Assembly: GCA_014946745.1 (NCBI GenBank)
Contig: JADCRD010000001.1
Coordinates: 1,240,001-1,304,000, forward strand
Length of the DNA: 64,000 bases
Source of the DNA: Lysobacterales bacterium
Lineage (GTDB): Bacteria; Pseudomonadota; Gammaproteobacteria; Xanthomonadales; Xanthomonadaceae
Direction: 5' to 3'
Positions within the stretch are counted from its first letter, which is position 1, and every line of letters starts with the position of its first letter. Positions 49,970 to 57,453 of this stretch are shown here, piece after piece. Position numbers and translations under genes: made by a program. The notes beneath the pieces were generated by a model. That model searched no databases and had not been told where the DNA came from. It worked only from the letters and a program-made list of their open reading frames with translations.

Positions 49970-50364
49970 TCACTCAAGCGGACCAGTCACTCGCTTCGCG
50001 ATTGATGCGTTCGCTGAGCTCATGTGTTTTGCCCATCAGAGGTTGCCATGAGATTCTTGATTCCAGTTTTGGCTTTGGTTCTTGCAGGATGTTCCACGAC
50101 TCCGTCACCGGCTGGTAGTGAAGCAAGTTGGGTTCCCACTTGCAGGTCTGTCCGCTGCACCGAATTAGCAGCCGGAATATACGCGCCAGATGGCGCGACT
50201 CTCTCATTCAGGCAGTGCATTGGCGGAGTAAATCGCAACTACGTGTATCGGCGTGAGCAGGGCGCGTGGGTGCTGACTTCGCTGTCAGAAGCGGCCTCGT
50301 CATGCCAGGGCGAATCTGAGTAACCTTGGCGTGGCAGTGGTCCCATCGACTCACTCAAGCGGAC
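49970..50364. repeat. Short direct repeats around the lipoprotein gene
   Basis: TCACTCAAGCGGAC occurs exactly at 49970-49983 and 50351-50364. Including imperfect flanks the repeats are about 23 bases (49966-49988 and 50346-50368; TCGA before and AGTC after, with one-base indels). They enclose the lipoprotein gene at 50048-50323, so the block is about 380 bases per repeat unit. Confidence 0.65.
50048..50323 (+). CDS. Small lipoprotein
   Basis: 91 residues from the ATG at 50048, with an AGAGG five bases upstream. Signal peptide MRFLIPVLALVLAGCSTT ends in lipobox LAGC, so a lipid-anchored protein is predicted. The mature part has three more cysteines (TCRSVRC, FRQC, SSC) that could form disulfides. 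Family not recognised. Lower GC than core genes; between direct repeats, suggesting a transferable unit. Confidence 0.65.
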   Translation: MRFLIPVLALVLAGCSTTPSPAGSEASWVPTCRSVRCTELAAGIYAPDGATLSFRQCIGGVNRNYVYRREQGAWVLTSLSEAASSCQGESE

Positions 50365-50473
50365 AGTCCAAACGCTGTGCGACTTGAGCTGCTGCGTGGC
50401 TCAAGCGTGAGTTGCTGGGAGTCGTTGTCTCGATCACTGTGAGTCAGTACAACAGCACCTGCGTGCACATTGG

Positions 50474-51025
50474 TTGCTGCTCGCTGCGGCGGTCATTGTC
50501 GCAGGAAGCATGGCTATCGCTTCGCTGGACAGCTGGTCAATTCCAGAGCTGCTAGAAGCTGGCGTTCTCGTCGATCTTGCGATTTTGGTCCCGGCGCTTT
50601 GCTTGTGGCGCTATCGCTCGCGTGGGAAATCTATCGTACCTGGCGCCATGGGATTGACCTGTCTTGGCATCTGGGCAGCAAGCCATGTCGCTTGAGACGA
50701 ACACCGTCAATTCATCAGCTCGGCCGGCGTAATTCGTTACCTGGGTTTCGCGGCACTGGTATGCATTCAGATCGAGTTTGCTGTTTTGGTTTGTCGCGCA
50801 AGGTTCGGCAGCGAGGCTGATACGTCAACTTCGGTGTTGGCAACAACCAAGAACCTGGCAGCTAATCAGGTGCGCTTCAGCAGGCGGCTGCATTCGTGTA
50901 TTCAGCTTCTTCGAGCGCAATGGCTCTTGTCAGGATGGAATCCGCGAAGCTGTGCCATTCGTTCGGGTGCCCACGCTTGGCAACCTCAAAATTCAGCTCG
51001 GTCCTCAGCCCAAGACATTCGATAA
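50474..51025 (+). pseudogene. Membrane protein gene interrupted by an in-frame TGA
   Basis: A TTG at 50474 starts 73 codons with two hydrophobic segments (LLAAAVIVAGSMAIASL; GVLVDLAILVPALCLWRYR), ending in TGA at 50693-50695. The same frame continues DEHRQFISSAGVIRYLGFAA then LVCIQIEFAVLVCRARF, another hydrophobic segment, to TAA at 51023. Upstream in-frame codons have no ATG or GTG, so the 5' end may be lost. A CGA-to-TGA change would explain the stop. The last 60 codons look less protein-like. Family not confirmed. Confidence 0.55.
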
Positions 51026-51038
51026 AGATGGATCCCCC

Positions 51039-51692
51039 ATGCTTCTATTGTTCGTCGCGTTGACCACCTGTTCCTTGCTTCAACTCTACGCGATCTTTGG
51101 ATTGGCCAACGCCTTCAGGATTCCGGTTCTACAGTTGTCGTTTGGCGTTGGGCCGACGGTGTTCTGGTCGAGTCGCGTTCGTCTGGGTCTGTTTCCGGTT
51201 TCAGGCTTCGTGAGGTTTGCCGACGCCGCCGATGCGTCAGCCGATTCTCCAACCACCGCCTTTGAGAATGCTCCCTTGCACCAGCGCTTGCTGCTTTCAC
51301 TGTTTGGGCCTCTCTCGGTGTTCGTTCTCTCTTGGCTCTGTCTCTCGGAGCAGGCAGTGACAGAGTTCACCGAGTTGCCTCAGCAACTCCTGACTGGGGC
51401 AGTTTCGCCGTTCTCCGAGGCGCAGCGAATGCTCAGTGGCGCAGAACAGTTCCTGAAAGACTCGCCAGCATTGCTGGTGTTCGGTGTGGTCGCAGCCAAG
51501 CATTCCGCACTGAATCTTCTTCCGTTCCCGGTGCTGAACGGCGGTACGTTTTTCGGGCTATTGGCACGCGCATCGGGATGGCACAGGTTCTGGCCTACCG
51601 CGGCAACGGGCTTGCTGCTGAGTGTTCTGCTCGTCGTGTTTGCGCTTTGGGCAATCGCCCTTGCGTTTTACTTGTGGCGTGCTTTCGTCTGA
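51039..51692 (+). CDS. M50-like membrane protein lacking the catalytic motif
   Basis: 217 residues from the ATG at 51039; an upstream in-frame start at 50778 overlaps another frame. Layout matches site-2 proteases: FRIPVLQLSFGVGPTVFW, then FPVSGFVRFADAADA, then HQRLLLSLFGPLSVFVLS, and NLLPFPVLNGGTFFG near the end. The HExxH helix is replaced by LYAIFGLANAF, and the LDG aspartate is Asn. Metal ligands are thus missing. Probably a degenerate or non-catalytic M50 relative. GC is lower than in core genes. Confidence 0.65.
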   Translation: MLLLFVALTTCSLLQLYAIFGLANAFRIPVLQLSFGVGPTVFWSSRVRLGLFPVSGFVRFADAADASADSPTTAFENAPLHQRLLLSLFGPLSVFVLSWLCLSEQAVTEFTELPQQLLTGAVSPFSEAQRMLSGAEQFLKDSPALLVFGVVAAKHSALNLLPFPVLNGGTFFGLLARASGWHRFWPTAATGLLLSVLLVVFALWAIALAFYLWRAFV

Positions 51693-51780
51693 GTGCCGAC
51701 CTCCGGCCGCCCAGTCCGAAGGCAATGGTCGGTCTGAATGGGCGCTGCGGTGTTGAGCCCTGGGCGGCGGTGTTCCGGCC

Positions 51781-52104
51781 CTACGGTCGTCCGGCCCGCT
51801 TCATCGACAGGTAGTGGTCGACCAGCACGCCTGGCAGCTCGGTGGCGGTGACGTCGAGCACGATCGTGCCCTGGGCGCGCAAGGCGGTGTGGACGCGCTG
51901 GCGCTGGTCGAGAGGTACTGAGCGGCGGCGCTGGCTTCGAGCGCGGTGTCGACGCGCTGCGGCGGCTGCTTCAGCAGCTCATCCAACATGGCCTCGCGCA
52001 GGCTGGCGACGCAGACCGGGTGGCGACGCTGCAGCTGACGCACGCCGGCCAGCAGGTCCGCGGTGTCTTCGTCGCGGGCATTGATGACGATCCGCATCAG
52101 GTCG
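51781..52104 (-). pseudogene. Degenerate copy of the 3' end of the DUF58 gene
   Basis: Reverse strand. About 324 bases match 60154-60475, from the stop codon inward, at about 91% identity by eye. Matched protein segments include VRQLQRRHPVCVASLREAML and RVDTALEASAAAQYL. A 2-base insertion at about 51911 shifts the frame, so the copy is broken. Similarity starts at the TAG shared with the intact gene and stops abruptly near 52104. The intact gene lies on the same strand 8.4 kb to the right. Confidence 0.85.
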
Positions 52105-52389
52105 CGGCGCATGTCGCAGCTCAGTCGCATGCCGTCGTCCTCCGCCAACGCGGGTTCGATCTGATCGGCGATGTCGGACAGGCGCATCAGCCGACCCTCT
52201 AGAGCGACTGCTCCAGGGCTTCTCGATGCGCTCGCGCGTGCTGGCGGCGGCGCAAGCGCGCGGCTGCTTCGGAGCCCTTCGACCACGGCGTGATTGCTCA
52301 GCGCCCGGTCGAGGCGCTGTGCGTGCACGTGAGCCCTGATCTAGGCGTTTCGCGTTTCAACAGGCATCCGCTGCCTGAAGGAGCCTGCG

Positions 52390-54738
52390 ATGCGCCTGTC
52401 CGCCGTACCTGCCGCCACCGTGTTCCCGCTGTTCGCCCTGCTGGCTGGGCCTGTCCAGGCGGCGACCTGGTGTGCTGACACCACCCAGGAGCTGCTGCAG
52501 TCTCTGGCTTCGGCTGCGCAAAGCGCGGAGGACGACGTGGTTCGCCTGCGCGCGGGCACGTTCACCCTGACCAGCAGCCTCGATCTCGTCATCAACGGCA
52601 GGCTGAGCGTGCTCGGCGGTTGGACGGAAAACTGCCTGCTGCAGTCGAACTGCCCTGGATCGAGCCGGATCATGAGCGCCACCCCGGGCCAGCACAGCAT
52701 CGTGCTGAAACCGCTCGACAGCGACCTGACCGTCGAGCGCCTGACCTTTGATCGCCTCGACGGTGTGGTGCTGCAGGACCTGGGCAACAGCAGCAGCGTG
52801 GTGGGCGACATCAGGTTGCAGCGCAACCGGTTCGTCAGCAACGACTTCGGTCCGATCGTGCGCGTGCGCGACAAGAACGTGCGGGTCGAGAACAACATCG
52901 TCGCCGGCTCGCTGCAGCGCAGCTTCCAACTCGACCGGTCGACCGCGAGTGCGCCCTTCGTCGCCGACATCCACAACAACACCTTCGTCGGCGGTACCGA
53001 GGGCGTGCGTGTCTCGGGCACGGTGGGTACCGTCCGCGTGCGCAACAACGTGTTGGATGGCACGTATACGTCCGGCGGCATCGTGATCGTCGACGGTGTG
53101 GTTACGGTGAACCACAACGCGCTGGACGGTGGCTTCGCCTACATCGGCGGTGGCAGCGCCTCACCGGAGTTCGACAACGATCTGGTGATCGATCCGATGT
53201 TCGACGCGGCCTTCGTGCCGCAGGCGGGCTCACCGCTGATCAACTCCGGCAGCAACAACATTGCCGGCGGCCTGCCGAGCTTCGATTTCGCCGGCAGTCC
53301 GCGCCGGATCGGCAGCCGCGTCGACCGCGGCGCGCGCGAGGCCACGATCAGCGACGTCGACACGCTCACCGTCACCAGCAGTGCCGACTCGGGTCCCGGC
53401 ACGCTGCGCCAGGCGATTCTCGACGCGAACGTCACCGCTGTCGCGGAAACCATCGAGTTCAACCTCGCCGGCGTCTGCCCGCGCGTCATCAGCCTGGCCA
53501 CGCCGCTGCCGACCATCAGCACCACCTTGTCCATCGACGGGTTCTCGCAGCCAGGCAGCGCGCAGAACACGCTCGGCGACTCGGACGCCGATGGCGACGA
53601 CAGCGTGCATTGCGTGGTGCTGGCGAGCAACGGCGTGCGAACGCTCAACCTCACGCCCGGACCAAGCCAGGAGGTCTTCATCCGCGGCCTTGCCTTCTAC
53701 CGTGCGACCGAGGCGCAGATCCGGGTCAGCGGCGCCGGAAGCGCGACGATCATCGGCAATGCCTTCAACACCGGGACTTCGATCTTCGAGCCTTCGGTTC
53801 CGCAGTACGCCATCACGGTCGACGGTGCCACCGGCACGCGGATCGGCGGGATCGATCCAGCGGACCGCAACATCATCGGCCGGGCGAGCGTCGCCGGTGT
53901 GCGCCTGGGGCCGGGAACCGGCCGCAGGGTGCTGGGCAACTTCATCGGCCTCAGCAAGAACGGCACGGGCGACGTGGGCAACGGCATCGGCATCGAGGTC
54001 GAAAACGGGCAGTCCGATTCCATCGACGGCAACTTCATCGGGCACAACGATTCCTTCGGCATCCGCGTCGACGGCGCGCTGTCGGTTGCCAGCATCGACC
54101 GAAACTTCGTCGGACGCGCCCAGGCCGGCATGCAGGGCTCGGCCGGCAACGGCAACGACGGAATCCGGTTCAGCGCTGGCGAGCGGTTTTTCCTGCGGCA
54201 GAACAGCGTCGCCTACAACGCCGGCGATGGCATCAGTGTGGGGCGCGACGCGGGCATCGCCGACTACGGATTGAACAGCACCTACGCCAACGGCGAGCTC
54301 GGCATCAACGTTTACCCCAATGGCGTCAACCCCATCCGCAACGACACCGGCACACCGGGGAACCGTGGCCAGAACTACCCGGTCCTCGTCAGCGCCGCGG
54401 GCGGCATTGATGCCGGCTCGGTGTCGGGCACGCTTCAGTCGGCCAACGGCAGCTACGAGATCACCGTGTATCGCTCGAGCAGCTGCGATGCGAGCGGCCA
54501 TGGTGAGGGGCGTGACTTCGTCGGCGCCGTGGTGGCGACCATCAGCAACGGCACATCGTCCGAGGACGGCACGACCAGCTTCACCGCGAACGTCACCACG
54601 ACCAGCAACTTCGAAGGCCGGTTCCTGACCGCGATCGCGGCTGAACGCGGCGGCCCCGACGACGGCGCGTCCAGCGAGTACTCGGCCTGCATTGCCTACC
54701 AGGTGATCGATCTCTTTTCGAATGGCTTCGAGCCATGA
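52390..54738 (+). CDS. Exported parallel beta-helix protein
   Basis: 782 residues from the ATG at 52390, with an AAGGAG eight bases upstream. Signal peptide about 1-24 (ending PVQA). Right-handed beta-helix pattern: many N-ladder repeats such as IVGRASVAGVRLGPGTG and VLGNFIGLSKNGTGDVGNG. DTLTVTSSADSGPGTLRQAI near residue 320 is the CSLREAI-like block often found in exported proteins. It ends LFSNGFEP, a tail shared in form with the next two genes. Its stop overlaps the next start (ATGA at 54735). Probably surface or extracellular; activity unknown. Confidence 0.82.
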   Translation: MRLSAVPAATVFPLFALLAGPVQAATWCADTTQELLQSLASAAQSAEDDVVRLRAGTFTLTSSLDLVINGRLSVLGGWTENCLLQSNCPGSSRIMSATPGQHSIVLKPLDSDLTVERLTFDRLDGVVLQDLGNSSSVVGDIRLQRNRFVSNDFGPIVRVRDKNVRVENNIVAGSLQRSFQLDRSTASAPFVADIHNNTFVGGTEGVRVSGTVGTVRVRNNVLDGTYTSGGIVIVDGVVTVNHNALDGGFAYIGGGSASPEFDNDLVIDPMFDAAFVPQAGSPLINSGSNNIAGGLPSFDFAGSPRRIGSRVDRGAREATISDVDTLTVTSSADSGPGTLRQAILDANVTAVAETIEFNLAGVCPRVISLATPLPTISTTLSIDGFSQPGSAQNTLGDSDADGDDSVHCVVLASNGVRTLNLTPGPSQEVFIRGLAFYRATEAQIRVSGAGSATIIGNAFNTGTSIFEPSVPQYAITVDGATGTRIGGIDPADRNIIGRASVAGVRLGPGTGRRVLGNFIGLSKNGTGDVGNGIGIEVENGQSDSIDGNFIGHNDSFGIRVDGALSVASIDRNFVGRAQAGMQGSAGNGNDGIRFSAGERFFLRQNSVAYNAGDGISVGRDAGIADYGLNSTYANGELGINVYPNGVNPIRNDTGTPGNRGQNYPVLVSAAGGIDAGSVSGTLQSANGSYEITVYRSSSCDASGHGEGRDFVGAVVATISNGTSSEDGTTSFTANVTTTSNFEGRFLTAIAAERGGPDDGASSEYSACIAYQVIDLFSNGFEP

Positions 54739-57200
54739 GCCGGCCCACAGGGGTGGGTGAGCAAGCGCGCGTCGCGTCGACAGCGACAGTATCCTGCGGC
54801 GCGGCTGGCCGATCTGCGCGCAGGCGCATCGGCCTGATCGCCCTGCTCAGCGCGGCAGGCCTGCTGGCCTCGCCGTTGGCGGCGGCACAGAGCCTGAGCG
54901 AGCAGCAGGTGCTGCGCGCGCCCGCACGGGGCGAGGGCGCACCCGATCTGCTGATGGGTGGACAGGTCGCCATCGACGGTGATCTCGCCGTGGTGGCCGA
55001 GCGACGCATGGGTTCCCTGCTGCGCGGCTACCGGCGCGTCGCCGGCGTCTGGCAGCGTGCGCCTGAGCTCGATCGGCGGGTGGCGACCGAGTCCATTGAT
55101 GATCTGGCGCTCAGCGAAGGGCGCTTGATCTACGGCGCCGAGATCGCCAATGGCGGCGGTCGACGCGTGCGCGTTCTGAGAGCCACCGCTACCGGATGGG
55201 TGTCGGAGTTCGGCGCTACCGCAGCGGGGAGCAGCTACGGAGCCTCGGTCGCCATCGCCGGCCCACGCGCCCTGGTGGGCGACCCCGGGGGCTTGGGTGG
55301 TCGCGGCAGGGTTTTCACCATGACGCTCGACGAAAGCGCCGGCACCTGGGACACCGGTTCGACGCTGACGGCGACGCCGTCGATCCTCGAAGCCGGCTTC
55401 GGCCGTCAAGTCGCGCTCGCTGCCGGCACCGCCCTGGTCGGCGCGGAAACCGAGCCGGTCAATGGACTCGATGACGCCGGTGCGGCCTATGTGTTCGCAC
55501 TCACGCAATCCACCTGGAGCCAGGCCAGTCGATTCACCGCACCCACGCCGAGCGCCGGCGGTCGCTTCGGCATGGAAGTCGCGATCAGCGGGCTGAACGA
55601 AGCCACGCCCGACCGCATGCTGATCGCCAGCTACGAGAACGCGGGCGCCGGCCGGGTGTATGCGTATCGCCGAAGCGTCGAGACCTGGGTGTCGTCGTTC
55701 ACGATCACCCCGCCGGTGACCCAGGCGGCGCAGGAGTTCGGCGCCACGATCAGTCTGGACGGCGATGTCGCGGTGATCGGCGCGAGGCGCTTCGATCTGG
55801 GCGCGGTCAACGCGGGCGTGGTCTACGGCGTGGATTTCAATGCCAACTTCACCGCGGCGACCTTCGTGCAGCGCGGCGATCCGGCGGCGCAGGCCGAGGC
55901 GCTCGCCGGCTTTGCGGTCGCGATCGACCGCGAGGGCCCGACCGTTCTGGTCGGCGCGCCTCTGACCGATGTCGACGGCAACACGGACCAGGGCGCCGTG
56001 CTGATGTCGATCGGCAGCGCAGGGACGCCGTTTCCTGCCCTACAGCGCGTGTTCCCGCTCGGCCAGGGACTCACCATCGCCCTGTTCGGCCGCTCGCTGT
56101 CGACCCAGGCCGACACCCTGGTCGTAGGCGCCCCTGGCGAGGCATCCGGCGCGCTGCCCGCGGTGGGCGCGGTCTATGTCTATGGTCGACACCCGGATGG
56201 CACCTACGCGCCGCCGACGCGTATCGGCAATCCGCAGGGTTTCGCGGCCGATTTCTTCGGCGAGGGCGTGGCGGTCCACGGCGATCTGCTGCTGGTCGGC
56301 GCGCCGAACGTGGACACCAATGGCGTGGACGCCGGTGCGGTCTATGTCTACCGCCGCAGCGCTGGCGTGTGGAACGTCGAGCGCGTGCTGCTCTCGCCCT
56401 GCAACAGCACCCAGCGCCGCGCCTTCGGTCGGCGGATCGAATTCGACGGCACGCGCGCCATGATCGGCGGAATCTGCCCGCCGCCGCCGGGTGGGTCGAG
56501 CGCCGACGTCGGCGTCGACATCGCGACCCGGCAGCCCGACGGCAGCTGGACCTTCGGGCTGGCCGCCGCGGCCTCGCGCATGAGTGACGGCGGCTGGGAC
56601 GACGGGCTGGCGGTGATCGGCTCGCACAACGCCAACGGCAACCTCGGTGGCGTGGAGGCCGGGCTTGTCCGCACGTTCGCCTTCCAGGGCGGCCAGTGGC
56701 AGTTCGTCGGCACCTCCGACAACGGCAGCAACACGCCGAGCCCGCAGGGCTACGGCTACGACCTCGGGATCGACCGGGGCTTGCTCGCCGTCGCGAGCTA
56801 CCGGCCAAACACGCCGGTGGTCGTGCGCCGACGCAGCGGGACGCAGTTTCTCCCGGAGGCGAGCCTGCTGCCGTCCGGCCTCGGCGCCAACGAAGCGGTG
56901 CAGCACGTCGCGGTGCGCGGCGAGCGGATCGCGGTCGCGGCGATCGTCCACACGGTCACGGTCAACCAGCAGGGCGCGGTGTTCCTGTTCGAGCGGCAGC
57001 TCGGCAGCTGGCAGCAGGCGCAGCGACTGGTCGCCTCGAGCCCGGTGACGCAGTCGTACTTCGGCAGCGTCATGGCTTTCGCCGAAGACGGTTCGCTGGT
57101 GGTCGCAGCCCCGGAGGAATCGTCCACGTTCGAGTACCAGGGCGCGGTCTACGTCTTCGCGGAACCGCCGGTCGCAGTGTTCAGCGATGGCTTCGAGTGA
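54735..57200 (+). CDS. Exported FG-GAP-type beta-propeller protein
   Basis: 821 residues; the ATG overlaps the previous stop. The signal peptide comes late (about 33-51, IGLIALLSAAGLLASPLAAA), so the true start may be internal. FG-GAP/integrin-alpha-like blades are seen as repeats of GAPxxD...GAVYVY (GAPGEASGALPAVGAVYVYG; GAPNVDTNGVDAGAVYVYRR). Ends VAVFSDGFE. Calcium-binding propellers of this type mediate adhesion in known cases; here the role is unknown. Paralog in layout of the following gene. Confidence 0.82.
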   Translation: MSRPTGVGEQARVASTATVSCGAAGRSARRRIGLIALLSAAGLLASPLAAAQSLSEQQVLRAPARGEGAPDLLMGGQVAIDGDLAVVAERRMGSLLRGYRRVAGVWQRAPELDRRVATESIDDLALSEGRLIYGAEIANGGGRRVRVLRATATGWVSEFGATAAGSSYGASVAIAGPRALVGDPGGLGGRGRVFTMTLDESAGTWDTGSTLTATPSILEAGFGRQVALAAGTALVGAETEPVNGLDDAGAAYVFALTQSTWSQASRFTAPTPSAGGRFGMEVAISGLNEATPDRMLIASYENAGAGRVYAYRRSVETWVSSFTITPPVTQAAQEFGATISLDGDVAVIGARRFDLGAVNAGVVYGVDFNANFTAATFVQRGDPAAQAEALAGFAVAIDREGPTVLVGAPLTDVDGNTDQGAVLMSIGSAGTPFPALQRVFPLGQGLTIALFGRSLSTQADTLVVGAPGEASGALPAVGAVYVYGRHPDGTYAPPTRIGNPQGFAADFFGEGVAVHGDLLLVGAPNVDTNGVDAGAVYVYRRSAGVWNVERVLLSPCNSTQRRAFGRRIEFDGTRAMIGGICPPPPGGSSADVGVDIATRQPDGSWTFGLAAAASRMSDGGWDDGLAVIGSHNANGNLGGVEAGLVRTFAFQGGQWQFVGTSDNGSNTPSPQGYGYDLGIDRGLLAVASYRPNTPVVVRRRSGTQFLPEASLLPSGLGANEAVQHVAVRGERIAVAAIVHTVTVNQQGAVFLFERQLGSWQQAQRLVASSPVTQSYFGSVMAFAEDGSLVVAAPEESSTFEYQGAVYVFAEPPVAVFSDGFE

Positions 57201-57453
57201 GGCTCGGGCTCAGGCAAGCCGCGAATCGGCGTGAGCCTGGGTGTCGAATGCAGCGCGACCCGGTTGCCGCGAACGCCAACAGGCCGCCAGCACGTGATGG
57301 CCGATGCAGCCGCCCACGAAGCGCGCCGTGATCGCACAGGGTCTCGCGGAAAGCGCCGTTGCGTACCACGCGCACTGGAGTCCGGGCGTGGCAGTGAGCC
57401 CTGCCGCCGGCTTTTGCCGTGCTGCAGAGGGACCACCCTGCGGACGCCGAGCC

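Noticed and set aside
49960-50410. Integron attC sites
   Set aside because: The repeats lack the RYYYAAC/GTTRRRY core sites and paired simple sites. A direct repeat is all that can be said.
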